Shown here: piece by piece, positions 1 through 11,586 of the stretch | Layout: each line of letters starts with the position of its first letter | Position numbering within the stretch: position 1 is the stretch's first letter | NCBI GenBank assembly: GCA_013339895.1 | Contig: JABACO010000005.1 | Coordinates: 1,744,986-1,808,985 of the forward strand | DNA: 64,000 bases | Source: Ephydatia muelleri | Taxonomy: Eukaryota; Porifera; Demospongiae; Spongillida; Spongillidae | Reading direction: 5' to 3' | The notes under the pieces: generated by a model | The model's database searches: none | Told to the model about the DNA's origin: nothing | The model's input: the letters and a program-made list of their open reading frames with translations, nothing else | Made by a program: the position numbers and the translations under genes

Positions 1-82
1 CCGGCCTGTCAGGCCGGCCTGACAGGCCAGGGGCCTGGCCTGACCTGTCAGGCCAGGGGTCTAGCCTATCAGGCCGGACCAC
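1..82. repeat. Nested GGCCTGACAGGCC palindromes
   Basis: Bases 3-28 form a perfect 26-bp palindrome made of GGCCTGTCAGGCC and its reverse complement; degenerate copies of the same half-unit follow up to about base 82. The layout resembles the palindromic end repeats of elements A, B and C further right, so this may be the right-hand end of a transposon lying outside the window. That is inference; only the palindromes are seen. Confidence 0.6.
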
Positions 83-1406
83 GCCCACCCTAAGCATCAT
101 GCAATATGTTAGGCGGGCTTCTGATTAAAAACTCAATCATCAACTATTATTACTTTTCATTGGTGTATACAAATCCTTCATCCTAATTACATTTTTATAT
201 TCACAGTATACACAAGTATTATAATATCTTATTGCGGAGGATTTGGTGCAACCAATAATACGAATTCGAAGTACTGAAATGACTTTACACCTTCACCAAA
301 TGCACGATTGTCATAATTAATAACTGACAAAAAGCAGCAGAATTCACATACATTGTATTCATGTGTAGCGACTGAGCAAGAGTGTACATAATATTGGCTT
401 AATGCATTCGAAGCAGCCATGCATTATGCTTTAGCATATTGATGCTTCCAGCCGTTGGGGAAGTAGATTCCATCGTTGACAGCTCCTCATACAATAGGAT
501 AAAACTGGGGGGGCTATCACCCCCCTTGCCCCCCCCCCCCCCCCCCCCCCCCCACCCCCCCCACAACCCCCCCCCCCCCCCCCCCTGTCTACGCCCTTGC
601 AGTGTAAGTAAGAAATGTGTAGATCGCAACCATGTATGCATGCAAATACTTGCTGCACTTATGACCTTATAAGTACATGACATGTTTGGTTACTTTACAA
701 CTGTAGTGGTCTTCTGAAGAGCACATTGTTCAGATGACTTCACTAATGCTATTTACTCCCAGAACAGGAATGTGTGTCCCACATTAGTGTAGAACATCAT
801 GTTTAAAATGCCAGTTCACTCCATCTCCATCTGCTTTTTTCCAGTTCATAATAAGTATGGTTTGTTACAACCGTATATGCAAGGTAAAGATGGACACACA
901 AGATGTGCGTGCACCCCAGTGCCCTCCTGGGTTTGACTTCAGCATCTACATGGCTGGTTTACATGCATGTCACTGAATTGCATGTATGTAAATGTACAAC
1001 ATGGTATTCAAAGCGATTCTTTGTAATAACACAACGCTGACATGCATCACACAGACGACTCTATGGTTGTGTGACAATGCATGTACATATGCACTTAGCG
1101 TTCAAAGAGTTAAAGAAACCTCTTGAAATGCATGCAACTATTCACTGAACATTAGACTGTCGGCAAGAACTGGGCTTTTTTTCCTGGTATTTTTCCTTTC
1201 CTCCTTTTTCTCTACCCTCTATCCTTCCTCTTCCCCCTGTCTTCCCCTCCCGCCTTTGTTTTCTCGCACCACACCTCTCTCTCCCGTTCTATCTCCCTCT
1301 TCCCTGTCATTTTTTGGCTCTGTAACCCACATTCCTCTGGAGGCTTCATCACGTTGATCTTGTGTAACTCACTGTGGTCCATGAATAATGATGAGTGGGC
1401 AACTCA

Positions 1407-1417
1407 CACACACACAC

Positions 1418-1456
<39 letters not shown>
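1407..1456. repeat. (AC)n microsatellite
   Basis: About 25 AC dinucleotides with one interruption. Confidence 0.95.
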
Positions 1457-1458
<2 letters not shown>

Positions 1459-2875
1459 TAAAGAACTATTGCAGTGTGTCAGATGGCACTGCAGCATCAC
1501 CATACACAGTTCAACCTCAACTTGAGCTTATGCAAAAATGTTTCAGTGTTGTAAAAGTATGTGTGTGTGTGTGTTTACAATCGTCATGCACGTATACAAC
1601 TTGTATATATGGACATGTACCAAGCAAGTTTCTGTGTGGGTTGGTGTGAATGTGTTTAAGCACTGTGGTTTTCTTATCATCACATCAATGGGAGGGTTTC
1701 TACTGCATCAAAGGATAGTGTGTAGTCTGTGTGTGTGTCTCTGTGTGTGTACTGTATCAAAGGATAGTATGTAGTCTACATAAATGTGTGTATGTGTGTC
1801 TGTGTGTGTGTGCTCAAAAAGTCCTTGTGGTTATCTTCACATCACAATAGGAGGAGCTACCCTACTATGTGTACACACACACACACAGGGTTTAATGAAG
1901 GTAGTCTACACACACTTTACTTCCTTTGACATATCCAGAAATGGCCCATACATAGGTTAAAGTGATGTCGTACAATAATTTACTACACCAGCGGCATGTA
2001 TTTATATTTCTCACAGCATTCGTACCTCTCCCACCTCCATAGATTGAACTCTCATTGCAAAGAAGTGCTCTTGATCATGCAGAGATTATAGTGTGAACGG
2101 AAAATTATAAAGACTTTACTACTAGTACATTGACCAACTCATGTGTAGTGCAAACCCATCATGTATGTCGCTTTTTTCTTGTTTCTATTATGTTTTGGTC
2201 CCAGTAATTATGATCATGTTTGATGTATGCTCGTCGTTTTCTCGACAGAAGCGAATTGATACTCATTCGTTGCTCAGTGAGAATTATTTCTTCAGCTGGG
2301 TTCCATTTACAGGAGCTGAAGTAGCCCAGAAATGGCCCATACATTGTAGGACATCTTTTAATTATTGAATTCAAAACTAGCTTAAAATTGTCATTATTAT
2401 ATGTATTTTTCATCAAGTTAGCGTTACACATTGTAACGCTATGTGTAACGCTACATTCAAGACAATTTTTTAATTTGTACCGCGCATAATTAAAACAAAT
2501 ATGTCATGCTGTAAATAAAAAATAATATGAACTTAACTAGACTAGAATTACTAACTAGCTAGCTAGCTAGTTCACGAGACATCATCACTGGAGTTTGTGA
2601 GACTCTCGAGTATATGACCGTGAGTTTGTTATGTTATAGCCTCACTTACCCTCTAGTTGCCAAGGTTTAATGCATGTGTTTAAATATGCGACATGATTGG
2701 CAACTGCGTGAATCTCACGCTGAATGAGTGAGACTTTGTGATCGAGCGTTCCCCATTCAATTGCTTTCTATATAACTGTCATTTTTTAAATTGTATTCGC
2801 TGACAGCTTCGAAGTCTTTTACCATGAATGTGAAACACCCCGCCCCCCAGATTTTCACATGCTAGAGATATTACA

Positions 2876-2877
<2 letters not shown>

Positions 2878-2907
<30 letters not shown>

Positions 2908-2995
2908 AACACACAAAGCTAAACACACACACATAAACACACACAGCTACTCACACACACACACACACACACACACATAAACTACTCACACACAC
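2878..2995. repeat. (AC)n microsatellite cluster
   Basis: Several AC runs separated by short TAAACAC and AGCTA interruptions. Confidence 0.9.
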
Positions 2996-3318
2996 GGAGA
3001 TCACTTGAGAGCACAACAGGATTGAGCTATAGCTCTAGGGGTTACAGTGTCATCATGGGAAGTTCGCTGCCATGTTTGTTTGGTGTCCTAACTATTATAC
3101 GTCATCATTTATAAATACGTGTGATGTACGTGAACACTATTTTTTGGCCTGTTCAAGAGGCACTACTTCAGACTTAGTAGCAGTGTTGCAAGAACATGGT
3201 ACATGTATATGTGCCACAACTGTACCAGGATTGCTTACTTGGGTCAGTGATGGTCCTCTGTTTGGCTTTGGCTGAAGTGATTGCACAGGTCATTTATTTG
3301 CCTACCAAGTCATTTTAG

Positions 3319-3804
3319 ATGCCTACCAGTTCACCAGGTCATATGGGTGGTCCACCAGGTCATATGGCACCAGGTCATATAATGGATGCCTATCTGTTAT
3401 CACACCAACTGTGTTGTCCCTTCAGCGTTATCGTCCCAGATGGAAGTTGTGACCTAAATAATATAACAATATACTGTAGATGTTTGTCTAAAGCCAACTG
3501 TACCTATTCATGTCCTATGCTTCATCGCTACCTTGCAGGGAATAGACCAACCTGGACCCTTCAACTGGTGCCAAGGATCATGAGTCTGCAGATCATACAC
3601 ACAACAGTGAATTGCAAGACAAAGACTATGGCTGTGTTCCTGGCAGGAGGAAACGAAGGTCCAGGAAAGTTGTGCTGTAGTGAGCAGAGAGACAACAGTA
3701 GCCACTCTCCAGTTTTAACTTCAAGACAATGTGCAGGTCGCAGTCATGTACATGTGGATGAATGGAAAGAATATACTTCTTCAGGTCAGGGTATTTACTA
3801 TTGA
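3319..3804 (+). CDS. Weak ORF, possibly a secreted-domain exon
   Basis: A 161-codon open frame. Its first 30 codons are repetitive (GHMGGPPGHM). The central part from about 3426 follows a TTCAG acceptor-like site and has a Cys-rich, extracellular look (CDLNN, CRCLSK, CTYSCP). Near 3785 it runs into a GTCAGG that is only a poor donor. I do not recognise a family. It could be one exon of a gene whose other exons I cannot place, or chance; coding potential is modest. Confidence 0.25.
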   Translation: MPTSSPGHMGGPPGHMAPGHIMDAYLLSHQLCCPFSVIVPDGSCDLNNITIYCRCLSKANCTYSCPMLHRYLAGNRPTWTLQLVPRIMSLQIIHTTVNCKTKTMAVFLAGGNEGPGKLCCSEQRDNSSHSPVLTSRQCAGRSHVHVDEWKEYTSSGQGIYY

Positions 3805-4244
3805 ACACGTGTATATGTGCATGAAATTAAAAGAATTTTTTAACTCAACCTATGTATGTACATATGTATCGAATTTTAATTTTAAGAGAGGCACTTTGCA
3901 GTATAAGTTGGCAAGGGTTCATGGATGTGCAATCGGTATTTTGCCAGAAGTTGTAGGATACTTTGTATGATTAACTTACATTGTCATATGATAGACATGT
4001 ACACACACACACGAACACACACATACACACACACATACACACACACAGGCACACCAACATGCATGGACATGCATGCAAACGCACTCCGCTTTTTCCCACA
4101 CATTCACACACTCATGCACAACACGTATGCATAAGCGAGTGCGCATTCGTGCTCACATGTACAATGTGATGAACACACATGCATGGACAATTCATGAATA
4201 CATACATGTAACACAGAGTTGCACCAGCAGGTCCTCATTTCTTC

Positions 4245-4440
4245 CATATACACTCTTCCCTCCTCTCCTCATATCACCTCTCTCCCCCTCCCTTCTCTCT
4301 TCCCTCCCTTCTCTCTTCCCTCCCTTCTCTCTCCCCTCCCTTCTCTTTCCTCTCCTATTCACCTCCCCTCTTCCCTCTACCCTCATCCCTCTCCTCTCCC
4401 CTTCTCTAATCCCCTTCTGTCTCCTGTCTTCCCCTTTTGG
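4245..4440. repeat. TCCC/TCTC-rich pyrimidine tract
   Basis: Near-pure pyrimidine on the + strand; the Ser/Leu/Pro-rich and Arg/Glu/Gly-rich open frames here are low-complexity artefacts. A similar tract lies at 5035-5185, and both are followed by a related TGAATAATGATAAGTGGG sequence, so this is a dispersed repeat. Confidence 0.8.
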
Positions 4441-4461
4441 ATCTACATAAAAGCTTTCCTT

Positions 4462-4634
4462 AAGGTCGGCATACACGGGCGACTTCCTGCCAACTTGTCA
4501 CATGCAACTCGAATGAATATGGGTAAAAGTTCCGTAATTGTTTAGTTTACTGATGGTTTGCGGAACATTTGTCCATATTCATTTGAGTTGCATGCGACAA
4601 ATCAGCAGGAAGTCACCCAGTGTATGCGGGCCTT
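4462..4634. mobile_element. Small palindromic element (MITE-like)
   Basis: A near-complete inverted repeat. The left arm starts AAGGTCGGCATACAC and the right arm ends GTGTATGCGGGCCTT, with arms of about 73 bp and a spacer of about 25 bp. No coding content. A related, more decayed copy sits at about 62797-62925 inside element C, so it is a dispersed non-autonomous family. Confidence 0.8.
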
Positions 4635-4761
4635 TAGAGATGTTTGTCCCTCATCATTTTGATCTTGTGTAAACTAACTGAGGTGTTGACCATGAATAAT
4701 GATAAGTGGGTAAGGGAACCTACATGTACAGACACACATATGCTCACAACATGTACAAGTA

Positions 4762-4907
4762 CAGGGTGATCCAAAAGTTATGCAAACTGATGCAACTATA
4801 AAGTTAATCATTGGAATGTCTTTTTAGTTTTTAAAAACCATATTTATGAATGTTAAGTTCTGAAGCTATAACAGCTGAAAGATTTGCGTGACTTTTGGAT
4901 CACCCTG
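4762..4907. mobile_element. Mariner/Tc1-like MITE
   Basis: A 146-bp element bounded by CAGGGTGATCCAAAAGT and its reverse complement, flanked on both sides by the dinucleotide TA (4760-4761 and 4908-4909). TA target duplication and a CAGGGTG-type terminus are typical of Tc1/mariner derivatives. The interior is non-coding. Confidence 0.85.
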
Positions 4908-6008
4908 TACAGCTGTACACATACATGAACACACATGCCTGGACAATTCATGCATGAATACATAACCTGCCCACACAGAGTTGCACTGGTCATATTGTTT
5001 ATCAACATGTGTCCTCATTTACTCCATTTTACACTTTTCCCTCCTCTCCTCACATCACCTCTCTCCCTTCCAGCTTCCTCCCCTTTCCCTACCCTCTATC
5101 CCTTTCCTTTTTCTTTGCCTATCCCCTCCCCATCCCTCTCTCCCCTCTCCCCTTCTGTCTCCTCTTTCCTGTCCTGTCTTCCCTTTGGCTGGTGTGTGTG
5201 GTGTGGCTATGAATAATGATAAGTGGGCAATGGGGAGTGACTCACACATATTGTCTTGTGTCAGAGCAGATGGCAGCACTCCTGAGTACACACACACACA
5301 CACTTGCACTTGCACACAGACACACATTTCATAGGGTGTTGTACATGACTAGTTTCATATACCACTGCATGCAGTTATGATCATGCCGAACATATGCATA
5401 CATGTATGCACATTAAACCAACATGCATGGAGTGGAATGAGGGAAGTTTTTTGAGCTTCACACCATTTCACATGCAAAAGATAGGAGTCCTACACATACA
5501 CATGGCGGCGATGCATGCACACGAAAGTAATTTCAGATATGTACCACAAAGAGATTATAAATACCTACATTCACACACATGCATACACAAAAGTAAGTCA
5601 TATACTGAAAGCACCACAAAGAGATAAAGTGTTTTTGTTTAGGGAGTAAACAATGTTTAATGTTTTGATGAAGGGCGAATGGTTGTGCACCTAACCCCTG
5701 CTTATAATTAGATGTAGCATGGAAAAGCATATAGGGGCATTGAAAGGGGACTTTGTCTAAGGTTAAAGTAGGTCTAGCCTGCCTGCCTGTCTGCAACTCC
5801 CCCCTCTAAACATACGATTCCAAACTAGATTGTTCCTTCATCTGGTTCCAGGTATTTGTATTGCTATATATAATGGTGTTCTTGGGAAAGCAACCATTTA
5901 GTCTCATAGCCAGCTATCAACGACCTGAACTTTGCTGACCCACCCACCACTCCTCTTGTGCACTGTTTGTACCTGTACACTGATTTTCCTGTCATACATC
6001 AATGGCAG

Positions 6009-6209
6009 GCGGCACCCTTCGGGCTTCTACCCTGACCAACCACGTCAAACCCATGACCCGCGTCATGGTGTGGCACATGTGGAGTATGGTTGTGATGATT
6101 TTGATGAGAGATACTTCACAGATGAATGGTATGTCAAGTATGACCAAAACGGTGATGGGTGTGCAGTTGAGTTCCCTATCAAAATGAAGAGTTCTGTCAC
6201 ATGGACAAG
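6009..6209 (+). CDS. Candidate internal exon
   Basis: An AG at 6007-6008 and a GT at 6210 bound 201 nt that stay open in one frame with balanced composition (residues RHPSGFYPDQPRQTHDPRHG, then VEYGCDDFDERYFTDEWY). The exon is symmetrical in phase. The two Cys and acidic/aromatic content would suit an extracellular or enzyme domain, but I cannot name it and see no partner exons. Moderate to low confidence that it is real. Confidence 0.33.
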
Positions 6210-6859
6210 GTGCAAAGCATTCTCCAAGATAAAAGAAATTAAAGTGAAAAAACTTTTTTTTGAACGCCTATACATGTTTGTTGTGAAAAAGCGTGTTTAA
6301 CTATTGAAATCAATTATTGTGGGCTTCCCATTAAATTAATCAGATCAATAATCACTTCATGTACATGTATATGAAGGACACTAGAAAATTGTGCTGGCAG
6401 TAATGATAGATATTTTTGTTGTTGTGCATCTCCAAGAGACGTCCGTCCAGTCAAGCTCTTGTGACTTCTCTTTTATATTCCAGCCTGCCCCTTATTTAAT
6501 GTTGCACCCTGAAAGAGGTCTGCCTGCTTTCATTTTTCTGTGATGTCCAATTCAACTGCATCTGATATTAAACTTTCAATGAGGATCTTCAGGAACAGGT
6601 GTAGCTCATCAGGCACCACATGGTCTATATAGGTGGATTGGTAGGAGTGCATGGTGGATACTTGACACTGTATGTATTGCTAGCTGCACAAGCTAAACTG
6701 CTCTCAATAGACCCAGTTGGATGCAGTGTCCCAACTGCAAAATAGAGAAGTATGCATGATATTAGTATCAATCATCACTTCAGGTACATGTGTACATAGA
6801 AATTGTGTTTACAGTCATGTGTAATTCGTGTATTATCATCAGTCATTAGTGTACATGAC

Positions 6860-6975
6860 CATGTGTGTGTGTGTTTGTGTGTGCATGTGCGCATGTGTGT
6901 GTGTTTGTGTGTGCATGTGCGCATGTGTGTGTGTTTGTGTGTGTGCATGTGCACATGTGTGTGTGCATGTGTGTC
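6860..6975. repeat. GT-rich minisatellite
   Basis: Tandem units of about 34-36 bp built from GTGTGTTTGTGTGTGCATGT, three copies. Confidence 0.85.
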
Positions 6976-7416
6976 TCTCTACTGGCACAATACTTGTGGG
7001 ACGGCAAAGCAAATGCTAAGGTTTCTTTTTCAAAATTGATATCTCATTAGACATTCAAGTGCACATGCAAGCATATGCATGTGAGTATGTGTGTGTAGTG
7101 TGTGTGGGTGCATTGGCACAAAACGTGTGAGAGGGACACTAACCTCAAAGCAATGCTAATTTGCAGCCAGACATAAGTATACGATAGTAGTGCAACACTG
7201 TGTGAATGGTGTGAATATATTTCCCTGTAGAAAGTTAATACACAGCAGATACAACAGAATACAGCTATCACGCAGTTGAAGCTGCTTTCAGAATGCTTCA
7301 GTGTTGCTCGATCAATGGTACACATTATTTAGAAAACACAATGCATGCGCCGTATTGGTTCCAATAGTTGCGTAATGGTATATACACGCCACAGACAAAT
7401 ATCAGAACGAATAGTA

Positions 7417-7802
7417 CAGTACCATCCAGACGTAGCTTGACAAACGTGCGCGAGACACGCTCGAGTCCCCAGTATGGCGTGTATGTTTGCTTCCGGGACA
7501 CGCGTCTGAATTGTCGAGTCAACTGTCTCGACCGAGAACATTCGTGTTTCGAGTATATTAGTTCGTGACACGACGGTTAACAATCGTGACTCGTAGTTAC
7601 ATTGTCGTGTTTCGAATGTGCGGCGAAGTCGTGTTACGAATGTGTGAAGTCGTGTCCCTTAATTGCACGCGAGTTCGTGTCTCGAAAATCCTTCGTGCCA
7701 CGACTAACCTGATGCGTTTGAAACACAAGTATGCTCGAGTCACGCACGGGTATCACTCGTGACGCGCGCACGCGTGTGTCAAGCTACGTCTGGATGGTAC
7801 TG
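7417..7802. mobile_element. 386-bp TIR element with repeated TCGTGNCNCGA motifs
   Basis: Terminal inverted repeats CAGTACCATCCAGACGTAGC... of about 26 bp, flanked by TA on each side (7415-7416, 7803-7804). The interior is packed with direct and inverted copies of a TCGTGTCTCGA-like half-palindrome (for example near 7550-7580, 7600-7660, 7670-7700). No credible coding sequence. It looks like a non-autonomous element whose body consists of palindromic end units, similar in style to the ends of elements A, B and C. Confidence 0.75.
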
Positions 7803-7841
7803 TATGCGCGATTTATACAAACGATCCCGATCCGCATCGGA

Positions 7842-7920
7842 TAAGATCGCATAGTAACTCAACTGGTAGAAAACCTTTTTGGGCAGCGCGACGAGAGGTC
7901 TGGGACCGATTTCATGCCAT
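7842..7920 (+). mobile_element. Possible tRNA-derived SINE head
   Basis: TAGTAACTCAACTGGTAGA matches a degenerate pol III A box, and about 40 bp later GGTCTGGGACCGATTTC resembles a B box. No cloverleaf survives and no poly-A tail is evident, so it is at best an old SINE head. Confidence 0.3.
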
Positions 7921-8467
7921 CAAAAAACTGAAGGAGGGCCACACTCATAACGCAGATCAACTACACAGCATTATCTGTATGGTACTATCCGCGCGTGAGT
8001 CAATTTTGAGGGCACGAGATGGAGCAACGTACAGATTCAACATGAAATGCTTCTCCCGGGTATGGAAGCCGATTTTTCAATAGGAAGGCCTAGTTTTTAG
8101 TACATTTTATAGTTCTTCGATGTACTAGCTATATTATTTTCAAATATCAAAATCGTAAATCGTAAAGGTATTGACACAAATGACCGTGGAATATTGTAAT
8201 GAGAAACCCTTCTCATTGACTACCAGTCCTGTACATTTGGGGACAATGTTATGACAATCCTAGGGAAGCCCCAGCTTAAATAGGAAAAATACGGCGACAC
8301 CACTACAAATGTAGTGCACTAACATTTTCAAATTTTAAATCCTGGGAAAAATCTGGCGTCCTTGGTATACAACTAACCCATACATTGGTATGGGAAGGTA
8401 TACGGGAATATTCGGTGATTCGCAAACCGCGAGTAAATTATTCTTTTGACCACTCATTTCTGGATAT

Positions 8468-8503
8468 GAGTACATACATACATACATACATACATACATG
8501 CAT

Positions 8504-8552
<49 letters not shown>

Positions 8553-8700
8553 TACATACATACATACATACATACATACATACATACATACATACATACA
8601 TACATACATACATACATACTACACACACACACATACATACATTACATACATACATACATACATTACATACATACACACACACACACACACGCACACACAT
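8468..8700. repeat. (CATA)n / (CA)n microsatellite
   Basis: Long runs of CATA interspersed with CA dinucleotides. The Tyr/His/Thr-rich open frames on both strands here are produced by the repeat and are not genes. More CA/CG-rich simple sequence follows to about 8850. Confidence 0.95.
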
Positions 8701-8850
8701 GCATGCAGACTGAGAGGGAGATAGGAAAGATTCATAGCCACTTACACAAGAGCTACACAATCTGCGCGTGCACACACACACATACACGCGTGCGCACTCA
8801 CATACATACACACACGCACTCACGCGCGACAGAACACGCGCACACGAAGA

Positions 8851-10159
8851 AGTGGACGAATACACTTACATGTATACTCTCACTTGGTACAGCCAACGAC
8901 TGATGCTAGTAGTTAGTAGTCCTTGGTACAGCCAGCGAATATCGAATAGATGTCCTGGACTCGAGCTCGAGCCAGCTATACTAGAGCTATAGCGTATACG
9001 CGCGCGCGCGTGTACTAGCTAAGCTAACGTATTAATTGTGTTGCATGTAGTCATATATCCGTATCCATGGAAGCTACATTAAAAACACTCAACAAGATGG
9101 CGCTAATTGAATCCTAGTCCTTGTGACCCAAAACAATTTAAAATTCAAATGGCCAAAATGTATACTAGGTAAAAAATTTTTTTACATACCTCTAAAAATA
9201 ATACAACTGCATGATCTCTTATTCTGGGGGCCCACAACATCTGAATCTCAACTGGTGTAAGAATTATGAGCTGCAGAATACATTAATTAGGTGTGAAAAA
9301 GTTGATTTTCCATACATCCCTATGGACAGTGCACAAAAACTACAACAATTTTCAATATAAAGCTGTTGTTTTGTGTTCAGCTCAATCAAGATCGTACGTA
9401 TCTGAAGCAAACAAAAGCTGTACCCTATTATGTTATTAATTGACAATCAAGCTTATAAACAGCCGTTCATTTTCTATGGGAGTTATCCGGAAGTATACGC
9501 GAATGTACAAACCGCAACAATTGTCAATTCCCTTTGACCGCGCATTTCTGGATATGAGCACAGAAGCGGCGACATAGCACTAAACATAATCATTGCGCGC
9601 GGTCACGTGTGAGTTTGCGGTTGTCACGAATCACCTCCCATAGAAACTGTGTCGCGCACGTTGAAACACTAATTTTCTGGCTTTTCAAAACCATGTGTGA
9701 CCTTGTGGCCATCCAAGCCATGCATGTGTTGCTATTCAAAACTGCGTGTTGCACGGACTCCATGCATGCAAGCATAACTCCACGCCATATTCCAGTATAC
9801 ATGTATGTGAACGAAGTTATACAAGAGTACAGGCAGTTTTTATTTGTAATGAATACCGTATGCTAACGGATATACATAATGAAAATATTCCTATAGCCGC
9901 AGAACCACGTTGTTCAATACTGTTTTTAATTGCTCTTACACAAAATCGTATCAGTCGTTTGACGTCGACCATTGTTTGGCATTCTGCAAGTGCAAAACAT
10001 TCCTGTGTGATTGATAATCTAGCTGCTGTGAGATTTGTGTATGTATATCTTTGTATTTGGAAACTGCATGCATCGGTTTCAAATGCCTTTGTTAAATGCT
10101 TTTGTACATCTTGGGGTCTCTGCCAAACCAAAGTTCACAAGCACATTTGGCTGCTGACA
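8851..10159. other. No supportable gene
   Basis: Ordinary A/T-rich DNA with short open frames that show no motif, no convincing splice borders and no repeat structure apart from a CG run at 8999-9010. Confidence 0.5.
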
Positions 10160-10164
10160 GGGTG

Positions 10165-10241
10165 TAGCTAAAACCAGGAGCAGGAGCAGGAGCAGGAGCA
10201 GGAGTTGCTACCTAAAACCAGGAGCAGGAGCAGAAGTCGCT

Positions 10242-10294
<53 letters not shown>

Positions 10295-10331
10295 TTGCTA
10301 CCTAAAACCAGGAGCAGGAGCAGAAGTCGCT

Positions 10332-10384
<53 letters not shown>

Positions 10385-10465
10385 TCGCTACCTAAAACCA
10401 GGAGCAGGAGCAGGAGCAGGAGCAGGAGTTGCTATCTAAAACCAGGAGCAGGAGCAGGAGCAAAG
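10165..10465. repeat. GGAGCA hexanucleotide / higher-order minisatellite
   Basis: Runs of GGAGCA separated by GTTGCTACCTAAAACC and GAAGTCGCTA; expanded from the start of the left TIR of the surrounding element. Confidence 0.9.
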
Positions 10466-10519
10466 GATCTAGTCCAGCCGCAGATGATAATACTTTATTA
10501 TTTCATACAGTATAATGAT

Positions 10520-11089
10520 TTAACTATTGATATATTGATCACAAAGCAAATAACATACATGTATGCATGCATGATGAATAACTAAAATAATACATATATC
10601 ACATAAGAACCTTTGTGTCCAGACATGTAAGCTTCTTTCATAGGTGTATTCGTGTTTGGTCTGTTTCAGAGAGCCTATCATAAAACCACCACTTATTTCT
10701 CCACATAACTGCAGCAGTGAAATGAGATGCTCCTTCCTTATACAGGGTGTAACCCACCAGCACGTAATTCTACCATCAACTGGGATATTCCTAGGAAGGG
10801 TTGTTCTCAAATTACTCAGTGAGTCTTCCTGAAAAGATGCAATATCAAAAAGAATCATCCAGGGGCTCCTGCTCAAAAATGTTGACTGCTGAACAACAGT
10901 GGTTCCACAACATTGGTAAAAAACTTCTGTTTTCCCAGTGCTCAAGTTCTGAACATCGCTGACTTCACTTCTTTCATCAGGTGGAGGGGAATCTGGGAAA
11001 CGGCTACAGCATTTGCCAAAGTTCATCCCCATACACGGAAACAGAGAACATATCTGTTCCTCTATACGTAATGTAAAAGTATTTTTCAT
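10520..11089 (-). CDS. 189-aa ORF of the TIR element, possibly USP-like
   Basis: The ORF fills most of the space between the TIRs. Residues 60-150 look protein-like: a Cys pair, then SRSPWMILFDIASF, then LPRNIPVDGRITCWWV and RKEHLISLL. A beta-strand with PW, an LP..I.VDG strand and a final ..H.IS strand recall the C-terminal half of ubiquitin-specific proteases, but the catalytic Cys box is absent, so this would be a fragment. The function is not established. The start ATG lies just inside the right TIR. The last 30 codons are hydrophobic and may be out-of-frame read-through. Confidence 0.45.
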   Translation of the reverse strand: MKNTFTLRIEEQICSLFPCMGMNFGKCCSRFPDSPPPDERSEVSDVQNLSTGKTEVFYQCCGTTVVQQSTFLSRSPWMILFDIASFQEDSLSNLRTTLPRNIPVDGRITCWWVTPCIRKEHLISLLQLCGEISGGFMIGSLKQTKHEYTYERSLHVWTQRFLCDICIILVIHHACIHVCYLLCDQYINS

Positions 11090-11177
11090 TTAGACATATC
11101 AGTAACACTTGAAATAATCATCTGCGGCTGGATAGATCCTTTGCTCCTGCTCCTGCTCCTGGTTTTAGCTACACCCC

Positions 11178-11586
11178 ATTTGGCTATAGTCCACAGTCCG
11201 TCTGATGCTGAACATTTACTTACTCCTTCAATTTCTTTCTGCTGGAGGGTGACAGATCTACAACTGTATGTATTCTGACAACTTTATTCAAGCTGTCGTA
11301 AACCCTGTCAGTTCCATCAGTGCACGACATAGCCGACCGACCGAGATTTGCCATTATGGCACTCTATACTCGGACATACAGCCATTCACGTGGTCACTTT
11401 TATCAGGAACAGCTTCTACGGTACATACCGCTGGACAAACCATGATAAGACAAGTTAAATTTTGCCTGGGTTGCCAATTGATTTGCATCCTATATACTTC
11501 AGACTGATCATATACGGAGAAAACTCATAATCTGTACTCCACGTATGCATCTTGCATGCGGCCACGAACTGTTTTCATGTCCAGCT
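11178..11586. other. No supportable gene
   Basis: Unique-looking sequence between the TIR element and the 40-bp minisatellite. One 79-codon open frame (11268-11507) shows no motif. Confidence 0.4.

Larger units (their letters stand above)
83..3060. other. Gene-poor stretch with simple repeats
   Basis: I see no supportable gene here. It holds C-rich homopolymer at 530-585 followed by CTGTCTACGCCC, which resembles hAT-type small-element ends, a pyrimidine tract at 1190-1310, AC repeats at 1407-1456 and 2878-2995, and scattered GT-rich runs at 1560-1815. The open frames crossing these are repeat artefacts. Confidence 0.6.
10160..11177. mobile_element. 1.0-kb TIR element with an internal ORF
   Basis: The left end reads GGGTGTAGCTAAAACCAGGA followed by GGAGCA repeats and AAAGGATCTAGTCCAGCCGC. 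The right end is its reverse complement. Once the GGAGCA expansion is set aside, TIRs are about 60 bp. The left TIR has grown a 300-bp GGAGCA minisatellite. ATTTGGCT occurs on both outer flanks (10145-10152, 11178-11185) but not flush with the left end, so a target duplication is only possible. It carries one ORF on the minus strand. Confidence 0.75.

Noticed and set aside
5055-5327. Arg/Gly/Glu-rich minus-strand ORF
   Set aside because: Antisense of a pyrimidine-rich simple repeat.
7842-7920. Functional tRNA gene
   Set aside because: A- and B-box-like words occur but acceptor and anticodon stems do not pair; kept only as a possible SINE.
8335-8903. Tyr/Val/Cys and His/Thr-rich frames on both strands
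   Set aside because: Translations of the CATA/CA microsatellite.
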